Positions 7,967 to 17,686 of a DNA stretch of 64,000 nt are shown piece by piece. The notes under the pieces are model-generated. The model was not told the origin of the DNA, ran no database searches, and worked only from the letters and a program-made list of their open reading frames with translations. Location: contig NZ_WPZY01000016.1 of NCBI RefSeq assembly GCF_013031405.1, positions 1 to 64,000 of the forward strand. Reading direction: 5' to 3'. The translations under genes were made by a program, and so were the position numbers. This stretch comes from Ruegeria sp. HKCCD8929. GTDB taxonomy: Bacteria; Pseudomonadota; Alphaproteobacteria; Rhodobacterales; Rhodobacteraceae. Positions within the stretch are counted from its first letter, which is position 1. Each line of letters opens with the position of its first letter.

Positions 7967-9160
7967 ATGCCGAAACCACTTGACGGGATCCGAGTTCTCG
8001 ACCTGACAAACGTTCTGGCGGGGCCCTTTTGCTGCCATCACTTGGCGCATCTGGGGGCCGAAGTGGTCAAGGTCGAGGCTGTGGGCCGGGGCGATCTGGC
8101 GCGTCAGCTTGGGGCCGATCCCGATCTGAACGCCAAGGGAATGGGGGTGTCCTTCCTCGCTCAGAATGCGGGAAAGAAATCTACGACCGTCAACCTCAAG
8201 CATCCGAAGGGCAAGGCACTGTTCCTCAAGCTTGTCGAAACGGCCGATGTCGTGGTCGAAAACTTCCGCCCCGGCGTGATGGATCGTCTTGGCGTAGGGT
8301 ATGAAGTCCTGAAGGGCCTGAATCCGCAACTGGTCTATTGTGCGATTTCAGGGTTTGGGCAAGACGGGCCGTGGGTTCACCGTCCGGCCTATGATCAGAT
8401 CATACAAGGCGCGTCCGGTATAATGTCGATTACCGGCGACGGTGAAAGCGCCCCGTTGCGCGTCGGATATCCGTTGGCCGATACGGTCGGTGGTGTCACG
8501 GCGGCCTTCGCCATTGCGGCCGCTCTGAACGGAAAACCACGCGGCAGTATTATTGACGTGTCCATGCTGGAATCCGTTCTGGCTACCATGGGGTGGGTTG
8601 TGTCGAACTACCTGATTGCCGGGGTAGAGCCCACCGCGCAAGGAAATGAAAACCCGACCTCTGCTCCGTCCGGCGCGTTCGAGGCGCTCGGCGGCTTGAT
8701 CAACATCGCGGCCAACAAAGATGAGCAATGGGTTCTTCTGACCGACCATCTGGGGCTGGCTGCGTTGCGGGACAGACCAGAATACGCCACCCGCGAAGAC
8801 CGCAAGCGCAATCGTCTGGCCCTAAAGGCAGAGCTTGAGGACGTCCTGAAAACGCGCCCCGCGCGAGATTGGGCGAAGGAATTGAACCGTATCGGCGTGC
8901 CGTCTGGCGCGGTACTGACGGTGCCGGAGGTGCTGGAAATGCCCCAAGTTGCGGAGCGCGGGTTTCTGAACAGCTATTCGGACGTCCCCGGTGTTGGCCG
9001 AGATATCTGGGTCGCAACGACTGGGATTAAACTGGATGGCGCATCGCCAACCGTCGACACACCGCCACCTGTCCTTGGCGAGCACAATGACATGATTTGG
9101 ACCGAACTGGGGCTGTCCTTGGAAGAACTGGACGAACTCAAAAAGGATGGTGTGATATGA
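7967..9160 (+). CDS. CaiB/BaiF-family CoA transferase (class III)
   Basis: 397 residues, typical for class III CoA transferases. The N-terminus has the Rossmann-like PLDGIRVLDLTNVLAGPF, then GAEVVKVE and NFRPGVMDRLGVGYE. The predicted catalytic Asp172 lies in the conserved 'GYPLADTVGG' stretch (residues 167-176), which in family members forms the acyl-enzyme anhydride. The C-terminus holds IGVPSGAVLTVPEVLEMPQVAERGF. It transfers CoA between acids such as formyl/oxalyl or carnitine/succinyl, but the substrate cannot be told. No CoA-dependent partner genes are adjacent. Confidence 0.86.
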   Translation: MPKPLDGIRVLDLTNVLAGPFCCHHLAHLGAEVVKVEAVGRGDLARQLGADPDLNAKGMGVSFLAQNAGKKSTTVNLKHPKGKALFLKLVETADVVVENFRPGVMDRLGVGYEVLKGLNPQLVYCAISGFGQDGPWVHRPAYDQIIQGASGIMSITGDGESAPLRVGYPLADTVGGVTAAFAIAAALNGKPRGSIIDVSMLESVLATMGWVVSNYLIAGVEPTAQGNENPTSAPSGAFEALGGLINIAANKDEQWVLLTDHLGLAALRDRPEYATREDRKRNRLALKAELEDVLKTRPARDWAKELNRIGVPSGAVLTVPEVLEMPQVAERGFLNSYSDVPGVGRDIWVATTGIKLDGASPTVDTPPPVLGEHNDMIWTELGLSLEELDELKKDGVI

Positions 9161-9287
9161 GTGGAGTACACAGCGTCGTATCGCATTGGCACATTGCGGT
9201 GCCGTCGGGAGGAGGCATACACGCCTTCAGTAAAGTGGGGTGTGTCGAGGACCAACACTCAAATGCCCAGCCAGCCTGAGTTAATCA

Positions 9288-9315
9288 TTGTTTGCGCTAA
9301 CATATTCGGTATAAG
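9288..9315 (+). promoter_or_regulatory. Candidate promoter of the fructokinase gene
   Basis: A TTGTTT at 9288-9293, a 16-base spacer, then TATAAG at 9310-9315, ending 53 bases upstream of the fructokinase ATG at 9369. It fits the sigma70-type pattern only approximately and is put forward as a candidate. Confidence 0.35.
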
Positions 9316-9368
9316 TGCACTGACGTACCAAAACGCCCGTTGACCGACTTTGCGGAAAGGATGCCGCC

Positions 9369-10295
9369 ATGATCCTGTGTTGCGGTGAAGCACTGATCGA
9401 CATGATCCCCGAAGAAACCCTTTCTGGTGTTCAGGGGTTCGTTCCTCATTCCGGAGGCGCGGTCTTCAACACCGCAATTGCGCTGGGGCGGCTCGGCGCC
9501 TCTGCCGGTATGCTGACCGGTCTATCCACGGACATGTTCGGAGCGCAGCTAGCCAACGCCCTGAAAGACAGCCATGTCGATGCTTCGCATGTCATTTTCT
9601 CGGATCGCCCCACGACACTTGCATTCGTACAGCTTAAAGATGGGCATGCGAGTTACACCTTCGTTGACGAAAACTCTGCTGGTCGAATGCTGACCCCTCA
9701 AGACATGCCCCAGCAACTTCCGGATGCGACGGTCCTCTACTTCGGCGGAATTAGTCTGGCGGTTGAGCCGGGCGCGGACGCATACGCCGCGTTGCTGGAC
9801 CGTCACGGTGCCGAGTGCGCTGTAATGCTGGACCCGAACATTCGCCCCGGCTTCATCAAGGATCAGTCCCGCTTCCGTAAAAGGCTGAACCACATGATCG
9901 CACAGGCAGATATCGTAAAGGTCTCGGACGAGGATCTGGACTGGATTGTGCCGGGTTCGCAAGGCTTGAACGAAAAGGCCTCACAAGTGCTGGGTTCCGG
10001 GCCGGTGGTTGTCATCGTGACACGCGGCGGGGACGGCGCAAGCGGGTATCTGTCCGATGGGACCGAAGTATCGGTGCCGGTCAAAAGGGTGCAGGTTGTG
10101 GACACAGTCGGAGCGGGCGACACGTTCAATGCCGGTGTTCTGGCAGAGCTCCAGCGATCCGGCAGCTTGACCAAAGCGGGTCTGCGCAATCTGCCCGCCG
10201 ACACCCTCAGATCCGCGCTCTCCTTCGGTACCGAGGTGGCGGCCATCACCGTTTCACGCGCGGGTGCAAACCCACCTTGGGCACACGAACTCTGA
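9369..10295 (+). CDS. frk: PfkB-family sugar kinase, likely fructokinase
   Basis: 308 residues, ATG 9369 after GGAAAGGA. PfkB signatures are clear: GEALIDMIPE at the N-terminus with the substrate-binding Asp, SGGAVFNTAIALGRLG, and VVDTVGAGDTFNAGV with catalytic base Asp251. Expected reaction: fructose + ATP to fructose 6-phosphate. It is convergent with the pgm gene of the long glycogen/polyol run, which itself contains mannitol and sorbitol dehydrogenases that make fructose; that makes fructose the most probable substrate. In Rhodobacter the polyol operon carries an analogous kinase, mtlZ. The substrate remains inferred. Confidence 0.82.
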   Translation: MILCCGEALIDMIPEETLSGVQGFVPHSGGAVFNTAIALGRLGASAGMLTGLSTDMFGAQLANALKDSHVDASHVIFSDRPTTLAFVQLKDGHASYTFVDENSAGRMLTPQDMPQQLPDATVLYFGGISLAVEPGADAYAALLDRHGAECAVMLDPNIRPGFIKDQSRFRKRLNHMIAQADIVKVSDEDLDWIVPGSQGLNEKASQVLGSGPVVVIVTRGGDGASGYLSDGTEVSVPVKRVQVVDTVGAGDTFNAGVLAELQRSGSLTKAGLRNLPADTLRSALSFGTEVAAITVSRAGANPPWAHEL

Positions 10296-10416
10296 CTACC
10301 TTGCAGACCTCTGAGCATCACCGGATGCTTCGAAACCAGCCGCTGACAAGCGCGATGGCTTAGTTCTCAAATGGGTTGTCCAAAGTCACCCGAAACCGGT
10401 GTGTTCAATTGAAGGC

Positions 10417-10430
10417 GGATGGCGCCATCC
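10417..10430. repeat. Perfect 14-bp palindrome in the frk-pgm gap
   Basis: GGATGGCGCCATCC reads the same on both strands. It sits in the gap between two convergent genes. A hairpin with no loop would be unstable, so a dyad binding site or a hyphenated termination signal is as likely as chance. Confidence 0.3.
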
Positions 10431-10533
10431 TGGATTTGTGGCCTCCATCGGGTTGAGAATTTTGCGAGTTCATTAATTGCTTGGTCCGAGCCGAACACAA
10501 CGCAAGCCATGGCGCCACGACTGCAAGACGTTG

Positions 10534-12165
10534 TCAGGTCATGACGTCCGGCGCCTGCCGATCACAAATCTCGGGAAGCCTGGTTATGTGCGCCATTGCT
10601 TCGGCGATGCCCTGCAAGGCAGTTTGCGTTTCCATGTCCAAATCGCCGTCCTTGGGGATGAAGCGCTCAAGGTAAACACGGATCGTCGCATTATCGGTCC
10701 CGGTTCCCGACAGACGTACCACGCCGCGACTTCCGTCTTCGAACTGCACCCGGATCCCCTGGTTTTCGCTGACCGACCCATCCACCGGATCGTGGTATGA
10801 GAATTGGTCGGCCGATGCGACGACATAGACCCCTGCGGCAGCACCGGGAAGATCGGGCAGCCGTTCAATCAGTTCCGCCATCATCTGCGCTGCCTTTGCG
10901 CTGTCCACGGCTTCGTAGTCGTGCCGCGAGTAATAATTTCGTCCATATGTGCGCCAGTGATCCTGCATGATCTCATGAACCGAGGTTTTCCGCACGGCAA
11001 GAATGTTAAGCCACAACAAAACCGCCCAGAGACCATCCTTTTCACGAACATGATCCGAGCCGGTACCGGCGCTTTCCTCACCACACAGCGTTATGCGCCC
11101 CACGTCGAGCAGGTTGCCGAAAAACTTCCAGCCGGTTGGAGTTTCAAAGCACTCGATGCTCAGCGCATCGGCCACACGATCCACGGCTGTGCTTGTGGGC
11201 ATGGATCGCGCCACCCCGGCGAGACCGTTATCATACCCCGGAGCGAGATGGGCATTGGCCGCAAGGACCGCGAGGCTATCGGACGGTGTTACGTATATGC
11301 TCCGCCCGAGGATCATGTTGCGGTCGCCGTCGCCATCCGAGGCGGCGGCAAAGTCCGGGGCGGCGGACGACATCACCAAATCCACCAGCGGCTTTGCCCA
11401 TATCGGGTTCGGGTCGGGGTGCCCTTTACCGAAATCGACCGATGGCACCGCATTGATCACCGATCCTTCGGGGGCTCCCAGCTCATCCTCAAGGATCGCT
11501 TTCGCGTAGGGGCCAGTTACCGCGTGCATGGCATCGAAGCGAAGTGTGAAACCCTCGGAAATAAGCGTCCTGATCCGGTCGAAATCAAAGAGCTGCCGCA
11601 TCAATGCGGCGTAATCCGCCACCGGATCAACAATCTCAACGACCATGCCGTTCAGTTGTGAGACGCCGATTTGCGCCAGGTCGATGTCATCGGTGTCGAG
11701 CGTCTGGTATTCGGCAATGCGTTGGGTTTCGGCATACAGCTTTTCCGTCAGACCTTCCGGCGCGGGACCGCCATTGGCGGTGTTGTACTTCAGGCCGAAA
11801 TCGGCATCCAATCCTCCGGGATTGTGACTTGCCGACAGGATGAGCCCGCCATCGGCGCCACGCTGACGAATGAGGTTCGAGGCAGCAGGTGTCGACAACA
11901 GCCCATCCTGGCCGACAATGACACGGGACGCGCCGTTGGCGGCGGCCATGCGAAGGATGGTCTGGATCGCCTCTGCATTGAAGAAACGCCCGTCCCCTCC
12001 CACAACGAAGGTCTTGCCGGACGCCCCGACGATCGCGTTGAAGATAGATTGCACGAAGGCTTCCAGATAACCGGGTTCCATAAAGACCCGTGTCTTCTTT
12101 CGCAGTCCAGAGGTTCCCGGCTTTTGTCCCGGGAAAGGCGTGCACGAGTGAGTCACGTTAGGCAT
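10534..12165 (-). CDS. pgm: Alpha-phosphoglucomutase
   Basis: 543 residues, the normal length for alpha-D-glucose phosphate-specific phosphoglucomutase. GQKPGTSGLRKKT at the N-terminus, the active-site loop SASHNPGG with phosphorylated Ser113, the metal loop DGDGDRN and the sugar-binding GEESAGTGSDHV are all present. It converts glucose 6-phosphate to glucose 1-phosphate for GlgC and back for glycogen use. It is the last gene of the glg run, starting 13 nt inside the end of malQ, so translation is likely coupled. Confidence 0.93.
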   Translation of the reverse strand: MPNVTHSCTPFPGQKPGTSGLRKKTRVFMEPGYLEAFVQSIFNAIVGASGKTFVVGGDGRFFNAEAIQTILRMAAANGASRVIVGQDGLLSTPAASNLIRQRGADGGLILSASHNPGGLDADFGLKYNTANGGPAPEGLTEKLYAETQRIAEYQTLDTDDIDLAQIGVSQLNGMVVEIVDPVADYAALMRQLFDFDRIRTLISEGFTLRFDAMHAVTGPYAKAILEDELGAPEGSVINAVPSVDFGKGHPDPNPIWAKPLVDLVMSSAAPDFAAASDGDGDRNMILGRSIYVTPSDSLAVLAANAHLAPGYDNGLAGVARSMPTSTAVDRVADALSIECFETPTGWKFFGNLLDVGRITLCGEESAGTGSDHVREKDGLWAVLLWLNILAVRKTSVHEIMQDHWRTYGRNYYSRHDYEAVDSAKAAQMMAELIERLPDLPGAAAGVYVVASADQFSYHDPVDGSVSENQGIRVQFEDGSRGVVRLSGTGTDNATIRVYLERFIPKDGDLDMETQTALQGIAEAMAHITRLPEICDRQAPDVMT

Positions 12166-14153
12166 GTGTCTGGTTCCCTGTTGATATCAACCGCAGGAGT
12201 TCCCCGGGTTGGCGCCATAAGCGCGCCTGTTTCAGCAATAGCAGGTGAAGTGGCGAAGTCTTCGACGGCAACCGGCAGCCGTCGCCGCCAGTTTGGATGT
12301 TCGTTGATGGTGCCCGGCAGGTTCTGCGAGTCCTCGCAGCCAAAAACGTCGTCCAACTGCACTGTCGCCAGAGCCGCAGGACTCTGGGCGAGGCCAGTGT
12401 GGATTGCTTTGCGAATATCGCCCTGGGTCGCGCTGGGCGGCACGTTACAATGTTGCCGCAGACTGTTGCGCTGCTGTGCGCGGCTCCCATGGTTCGCTTC
12501 GGCCTGTTCCGCCGTCAGCCAGCCAAGCTTGCGCCACCATTCGATGTCGCGCCCGCGCCAAAAACCATGGATCGTGGGTGTGTCGTGGGTGCCGAAACAA
12601 GTCATGCTGAACGGCCGCATGTGCTGGGCAGGTGGCAATCCGTCGCCTTCCGTTTCGTACTGCCACACTGCGTAGCTATAGAGGCCCGAGTTGTTCAGCC
12701 GCTCGCGGAAGCCCGGCGGCACAAGGCCCAGATCCTCACCCACGACCAGGCAACGGTTGCGCCAGGCCTCGATGGCTACCACGGCAAGAAGCGAGTCGAA
12801 TGGCTGTTTGACATAGCCACCGGGGCTGCCGTCATCCGGCACCCAGAAGCTGCGCATAAGGCCGAGCACATGGTCGATCCTGACAATGCCCGCCCTTGCC
12901 ATCAGCTTGCTCAGCAGCGATCGGATCGGCTCATACCGGTTTTGGCTGAGCTTGTTGGGCGCGTAAGCGGCGAGGGTCCAGGATTGTCCGCCCGGGCTCA
13001 AGTGGTCGGGCGGGGCGCCGATCGAAACACCATGCGCAACGATGTCCTGGTGCATCCAGACTTCTGCGCCGCCCGGTCGCGCACCCACCGCGAGATCGAG
13101 ATATAGCCCGAGTGCCATGCCGCCCTCGCGCGCGGCCTTCTGTGCGCTCTCGATTTGCGTTTTCGCCTGCCATTGCAGCCATTTGTGAAACATACCCCGG
13201 GGACCGGCCTTGGGGCCGCTGGGATTCCTGAGATGCGCGGGCCAATCCCGGAAGTCACTGCCGTGGCGTTCGCTGGTGGTTTCGAAGCTGGCAAACTGAG
13301 TAAGCTCAGCCCCCTCCCTTTCGCAGAAAGACCGAAAAGCGCTCGTTGATATTGGCGCCGCACCTCGCTCGAACCGTTCATACTCTGCTTCAAGCGCCAT
13401 GCGATGACGCGCACGAAAGCCTACGTAGTCGACCAGTGTGTCCACGGGGGTAGGGCCAAGCCCGCCTTCGGCAGCGATGTGGTCGATATTGAGGAAGCCG
13501 CGATGGCTCGGTGAGTAGGGGCTGATCGTGTCATTTGCTGCCCAACCAAGGGCGTGGATCGGGTTGATGCCAAAAAACAGCGCGCCGGATTGACCCAGCA
13601 CTCCCATGGCAGACGCGAGATCGGAGTAATTCCCCAGCCCGCCATTCGAGGCCGAGCGCAGCGCATAGAGTGCACCCGACACCCCCCAACCTGTTCGGGT
13701 TCCGGTAAGTGCGGCGATGTCCGGAGTCGCTTCGGGACGGCTTAAGATGAACACTTCCTCGGACCAATCGGCGCTTTCGACCACCAACGTGAAATATCCG
13801 ACCGGCAGCGCTTGCAGGGTGATCTCGGTTTCGCCTCGGCCTGCCTGCACCTCGTTGCCCTCAGCGTCGAGGACATGCCATTCGCAGGCAGAAGGTGCCG
13901 CTATTTCTACTGATGCGCCAGCCAGTGCCACATGTTCGTGCGGCAAATGCCTTGCCGACACGGCGGCCCTATGCGCGCGCAGCGCATCTGAGACTGCGGC
14001 GTCGGAGTGGGCTTCGATACCCAGTGCGCTCAGCAACGCCCGAAGCGTCGGCGGTTCACAGACCTGACGATGTCCGCACCAGCCGTCATACTCCATTTGT
14101 ATGCCCCATTCCTGCGCGAGGAGCCTGAGTTTATCGTCGGAATTCATCTTCAT
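12153..14153 (-). CDS. malQ: 4-alpha-glucanotransferase (amylomaltase, GH77)
   Basis: About 666 residues from ATG 14153 (ATG 14147 is also possible); the frame runs upstream into glgX, but these starts lie 8-14 nt after the glgX stop. GH77 features: GWGVSGALYALRS, the catalytic-barrel motif RIDHVLGLMRSFWVP, VVGEDLGLVPPG with the acid/base Glu, and TCFGTHDTPTIHGFW. It disproportionates malto-oligosaccharides released during glycogen turnover. It lies between glgX and pgm and overlaps pgm by 13 nt. The N-terminal 150 residues form an additional beta domain common in the larger MalQ type. Confidence 0.93.
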   Translation of the reverse strand: MKMNSDDKLRLLAQEWGIQMEYDGWCGHRQVCEPPTLRALLSALGIEAHSDAAVSDALRAHRAAVSARHLPHEHVALAGASVEIAAPSACEWHVLDAEGNEVQAGRGETEITLQALPVGYFTLVVESADWSEEVFILSRPEATPDIAALTGTRTGWGVSGALYALRSASNGGLGNYSDLASAMGVLGQSGALFFGINPIHALGWAANDTISPYSPSHRGFLNIDHIAAEGGLGPTPVDTLVDYVGFRARHRMALEAEYERFERGAAPISTSAFRSFCEREGAELTQFASFETTSERHGSDFRDWPAHLRNPSGPKAGPRGMFHKWLQWQAKTQIESAQKAAREGGMALGLYLDLAVGARPGGAEVWMHQDIVAHGVSIGAPPDHLSPGGQSWTLAAYAPNKLSQNRYEPIRSLLSKLMARAGIVRIDHVLGLMRSFWVPDDGSPGGYVKQPFDSLLAVVAIEAWRNRCLVVGEDLGLVPPGFRERLNNSGLYSYAVWQYETEGDGLPPAQHMRPFSMTCFGTHDTPTIHGFWRGRDIEWWRKLGWLTAEQAEANHGSRAQQRNSLRQHCNVPPSATQGDIRKAIHTGLAQSPAALATVQLDDVFGCEDSQNLPGTINEHPNWRRRLPVAVEDFATSPAIAETGALMAPTRGTPAVDINREPDTCLT

Positions 14154-14161
14154 AACGAGCG

Positions 14162-16252
14162 CTAGTTGAGAACAAAGGCCGCGACCGAATTGGCCGCAAT
14201 CTTGGTAATTGGCGTTGGGACCGGGCGGGGTCGCTGCAGGTCGGACGACGTATCGATCTCCTGCCGCCACTCCTTGTCTCCCGCCGCCGGAAGTTTGAGG
14301 TCCAGAGCCTGAGACTCCCGGTTGAACGCCAAAACGACCACATCCGACAAAGCGTCACCCGCAACGCTCTCGGCGCAGCCGCGCAGGATGAGGCACAGGC
14401 TGGACAAGCCCGGATCGCGCCAGTTCAGCGCCGATCCGTCCATCGCACGCCACTCGACGTCCGGTTTTCCGTCAGCTCGCTCGGCCCCGTGCAAAAAGCG
14501 GTTCTGCCGTAGTACAGGATGGTTGGCCCGGAATCGTGACAGTGCCGCGGTAAAGTCGACCAGTTCCTCGTCCATCGCATCCCAGTCAATCCAGCTGGTC
14601 GGGTTGTCCTGGCAATAGGCATTGTTGTTTCCGTTTTGCGAATTGCCACCTTCGTCACCGGCAAGCAGCATGGGCGTGCCCTGCGAAAGCAGGACGGTGG
14701 CAATCATGTTCCGTGACCGCTGGCGCCGGGCAGCGATGATCTGAGGATCTTCGCTTTCGCCCTCGACGCCGAAATTGTCGCTGTAGTTGCTGTGGTGACC
14801 ATCCCGATTGTCTTCGCCGTTGGCGATGTTGTGCCGGTGCAGATACCGTGTCGTGTCTGCAAGTGTGAAACCGTCATGCGACGCCGCAAAATTGATCGAT
14901 GACCATGCTTGCCGTCCCCTGGTGTCGAACAGATCCGCCGACCCCAGCAGGGCCGAGCCCATATCCTGTGCCGAATGCCCGTCGCCGCGCCAGAACTTGC
15001 GCACGGTGTCGCGAAAACGGTCGTTCCATTCGACAAATTCCGGCGGAAAGCGTCCCAATTGATAACCGCCCGGTCCGATATCCCAGGGCTCGGCGATCAG
15101 TTTGACACCCGCCAGCACCGGGTCCTGACGCAGTGCGTCAAGAAAGCCACCGTGCGCCTCGAAACCGTGCACTTCGCGCGCCAGCGATGTCGCGAGGTCG
15201 AAACGGAACCCATCAACGCCCATCGCCTGCACCCAGAAGCGAAGACTGTCCATTACCAGACGCAGCACGAAAGGATGGCTGACCTTCAGCGTGTTTCCCG
15301 TACCGGTATCATTCACATAATAGCGGGGCTGACCGTCGAGCAGCAGGTAGTAGGATGCGTTGTCGATGCCCCGGAAACTCAGGGTCGGACCCAGATGATC
15401 GCCTTCGGCGGTGTGGTTGTAGACAACGTCCAAAATGACTTCGATACCCGCTTCGTGGAACCGGTCGACCATTGCCCGAAACCCAAACACGCCGGATGGA
15501 CCAAAGTACCGGGGGTCTGGCGCAAAGAACCCGATAGTGTTGTAGCCCCAGTAGTTTTTCAGCGAACGCGCGTGCAGGGCGCCTTCGGACGTGAATGCGT
15601 GGACCGGCAATATTTCCACCGCCGTGGCGCCGAGGCGGTTCAAATGGTCGAGAATGGGTTGCGACGCCAGTCCTTCGAATGTTCCGCGCACATGTTCGGG
15701 AATGTCCGGGTGTTGTTTGGTCAGGCCTTTGGCATGAGCCTCGTAGATGAATGCGCCATCCCAGCCCCGGCCGAGCGTAACGGCATCCGGCACAAAGCTG
15801 CCCGGGTGGGAAACTACGGATTTCGGAACATAGGATGCGCTGTCAGCTTCGCTAAAGGACAGATCCCCATAGGGCGAGTCGGGCAAGTAACCCAAGACGT
15901 CGCGATGATGGGTGAAACCGCCAAAAAACTCTCGGGTGTAAGGGTCGAGCAGCAGTTTGTTGGAGTTGAACCGATGCCCCCGCTCGGGCGCAAAGGGGCC
16001 TTCGACCCGATACCCGTACAGGGTTCCAGGCTTCAGGCCTGGAACATAGCCGTGCCAGACCGCGCCGTTTCTTTCCGGCAGCGGTAGCTGTTCCAGTTCG
16101 GTTTGCCCGTCGTCGGAGAACAAGCACAGATGAACGCGTGACGCATGTTCCGAAAACAGGGCGAAATTCGTGCCCTCGCCATCGAAATGTGCGCCCAATC
16201 GCGTCGGGTTCCCCTGACTGATTATCATGTCCTTACGGCCCATATCCTTCAT
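14162..16252 (-). CDS. glgX: Glycogen debranching enzyme GlgX
   Basis: About 696 residues from ATG 16252, whose ATG overlaps the glgA stop by 4 nt (16249-16252); an upstream in-frame start at 16303 lies inside glgA and is less likely. It has a CBM48 front (RLGAHFDGEGTNFALFSEHA) and a GH13 barrel with GFRFDLATSLAR (nucleophile Asp), LIAEPWDIGPGGYQLG (acid/base Glu) and NFAASHDGFTL (transition-state Asp). It hydrolyses alpha-1,6 branches of phosphorylase-limit glycogen. It is coupled to glgA on one side and followed closely by malQ. Confidence 0.93.
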   Translation of the reverse strand: MKDMGRKDMIISQGNPTRLGAHFDGEGTNFALFSEHASRVHLCLFSDDGQTELEQLPLPERNGAVWHGYVPGLKPGTLYGYRVEGPFAPERGHRFNSNKLLLDPYTREFFGGFTHHRDVLGYLPDSPYGDLSFSEADSASYVPKSVVSHPGSFVPDAVTLGRGWDGAFIYEAHAKGLTKQHPDIPEHVRGTFEGLASQPILDHLNRLGATAVEILPVHAFTSEGALHARSLKNYWGYNTIGFFAPDPRYFGPSGVFGFRAMVDRFHEAGIEVILDVVYNHTAEGDHLGPTLSFRGIDNASYYLLLDGQPRYYVNDTGTGNTLKVSHPFVLRLVMDSLRFWVQAMGVDGFRFDLATSLAREVHGFEAHGGFLDALRQDPVLAGVKLIAEPWDIGPGGYQLGRFPPEFVEWNDRFRDTVRKFWRGDGHSAQDMGSALLGSADLFDTRGRQAWSSINFAASHDGFTLADTTRYLHRHNIANGEDNRDGHHSNYSDNFGVEGESEDPQIIAARRQRSRNMIATVLLSQGTPMLLAGDEGGNSQNGNNNAYCQDNPTSWIDWDAMDEELVDFTAALSRFRANHPVLRQNRFLHGAERADGKPDVEWRAMDGSALNWRDPGLSSLCLILRGCAESVAGDALSDVVVLAFNRESQALDLKLPAAGDKEWRQEIDTSSDLQRPRPVPTPITKIAANSVAAFVLN

Positions 16253-17685
16253 GAGGCCAGCTCTTTGTAGAGTTGTGCATAAGCGGAGGCAGACCGTTCC
16301 CATCCAACCGGTTGCCGCATCGCCGCACGTTGCAGTGTCTGCCAGGTCTTTTTGTCGGCAAAAGCGTCAAAGACGCGGTCAAGAGCAGCCGTGATGCCGT
16401 CGGTTGTCACCTGATCGAACACAAACCCCGTGGCACATTCCATATCGAGCGCTGCGGCATTTGCATCAATCACGGTATCGGCCAACCCTCCGGTGCGGGC
16501 GACCACGGGCAGGGTTCCGTATCGCAAGCCATAAAGCTGGGTCAGGCCACACGGTTCAAACCGCGAAGGGATCAGGATAGCGTTGCTTCCGCCCTGCAAC
16601 AGATGCGCGAACTCCTCATCATAGTCGATCAGTGTGCCCACCTGACCCGGATACTCCGAGCTTCCAGCGGCAAAAGCGCTTTCGAGGTTCGCCTCGCCTG
16701 TGCCGAGCACCGCCAGCTGACCGCCGCGCTGCACGACGTGCGGAATTGCGCCCGCCAACGCGTCCAGTCCCTTTTGTTGGGTCAGGCGGCTGATCACGCA
16801 AAACAACGGTCCGGAACTGTCGCTTGCCAGACCAAGGCGGTCCGCAATCGCCGCGCGGTTCTGAGCCTTGCGGGCTAGGCTGCGCGCATTGTAGCTGCGC
16901 GCCAGTGCGGGATCGTTGGCCGGGTCCCATACGCCGGTGTCAATGCCGTTGAGTATCCCTGACAAAGCGGCGGATCGTGCCTGCAAAACACCCTCAAGCC
17001 CCATTCCGTATTCCGGTGTCAGGATCTCGCTGGAATAGGTGGGGCTGACCGTGGTGATCCGGTCGGCAAACATGAGACCGCCTTTGAGAAAACCCAGAGC
17101 ACCGTGAAACTCCAGCCCCTCGGGATGATACCAGTCCCCGCGCAAGCCCAGATGTCCCATGGCACTTGGATCGAACAAGCCCTGAAAGGCAATGTTATGG
17201 ATGGTCAGGATGGACTTTGGCACGGAGCAATTCGCCTGTTTCAGATAAACCGGTACCAGCGCTGCCTGCCAGTCATGCGCGTGCACGATATCGGGCCGCC
17301 AGCCGTCCGGTCCGTCCATCCCGATCCGGGCTGCCGCCTGTGCAAGCGCGCCGAAGCGCAGATGATTGTCTGGCCAATCCTCTCCGTCGGGCGCCGAATA
17401 GGGCTTGCCGGGCCGGTCAAAAAGCTGCGGAGCGTCTAGCAACAGCAAATCCACACCTTCGGCACTCACTAGGACAAGCTGCCCGTACCCGCCCGGCAGA
17501 TCGTGGAACTCGGCGACTTGACGTCCATCACTGAGCAAAGGCTGCAGAGAAGGGTAGGCGGGCAGCAAGGTGCGGCATTCAATCCCGTGTCCGGCAAGAA
17601 CGTTGGGCAGTGCGCCGACCACATCTGCAAGCCCACCGGTCTTGATGAAGGGGGCGCACTCCGAGGCCGCCATCAGTACTTTCAT
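16249..17685 (-). CDS. glgA: Glycogen synthase (ADP-glucose, GT5)
   Basis: 478 residues, the usual length. N-terminal KTGGLADVVGALP (Lys15, ADP-glucose binding), HAHDWQAALVPVY, and the C-terminal PSRFEPCGLTQLYGLRYG with the catalytic Glu. It extends alpha-1,4 glucan from ADP-glucose made by the gene upstream. Its ATG lies 1 nt after the glgC stop, with no separate strong ribosome binding site, so it depends on coupling to glgC. Then glgX follows with a 4-nt overlap. Confidence 0.95.
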   Translation of the reverse strand: MKVLMAASECAPFIKTGGLADVVGALPNVLAGHGIECRTLLPAYPSLQPLLSDGRQVAEFHDLPGGYGQLVLVSAEGVDLLLLDAPQLFDRPGKPYSAPDGEDWPDNHLRFGALAQAAARIGMDGPDGWRPDIVHAHDWQAALVPVYLKQANCSVPKSILTIHNIAFQGLFDPSAMGHLGLRGDWYHPEGLEFHGALGFLKGGLMFADRITTVSPTYSSEILTPEYGMGLEGVLQARSAALSGILNGIDTGVWDPANDPALARSYNARSLARKAQNRAAIADRLGLASDSSGPLFCVISRLTQQKGLDALAGAIPHVVQRGGQLAVLGTGEANLESAFAAGSSEYPGQVGTLIDYDEEFAHLLQGGSNAILIPSRFEPCGLTQLYGLRYGTLPVVARTGGLADTVIDANAAALDMECATGFVFDQVTTDGITAALDRVFDAFADKKTWQTLQRAAMRQPVGWERSASAYAQLYKELAS

Positions 17686-17686
17686 A

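Noticed and set aside
9157-9279. ATGA overlap after the CoA transferase suggesting a 40-codon coupled gene
   Set aside because: The peptide has no motif, is His/Ser-rich, and has no sign of conservation. The overlap is most simply chance.
9290-9305. TTTGCGCTAA near the fructokinase promoter as a third LacI-type operator
   Set aside because: It lacks dyad symmetry and the ACGCG core. It matches 8 of 14 positions, no better than expected for a half-site by chance, so fructokinase was not assigned to the regulon.
10314-10329. AGCATC/GATGCT hairpin after the fructokinase as a terminator
   Set aside because: Stem of only six pairs and no U-run; could be chance.
14909-16087. Plus-strand frame of about 390 codons opposite glgX
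   Set aside because: The opposite strand encodes GH13 catalytic motifs without interruption, and this frame has no start signal or motif. The similar frame at 19361-20539 opposite glgB was rejected for the same reason.
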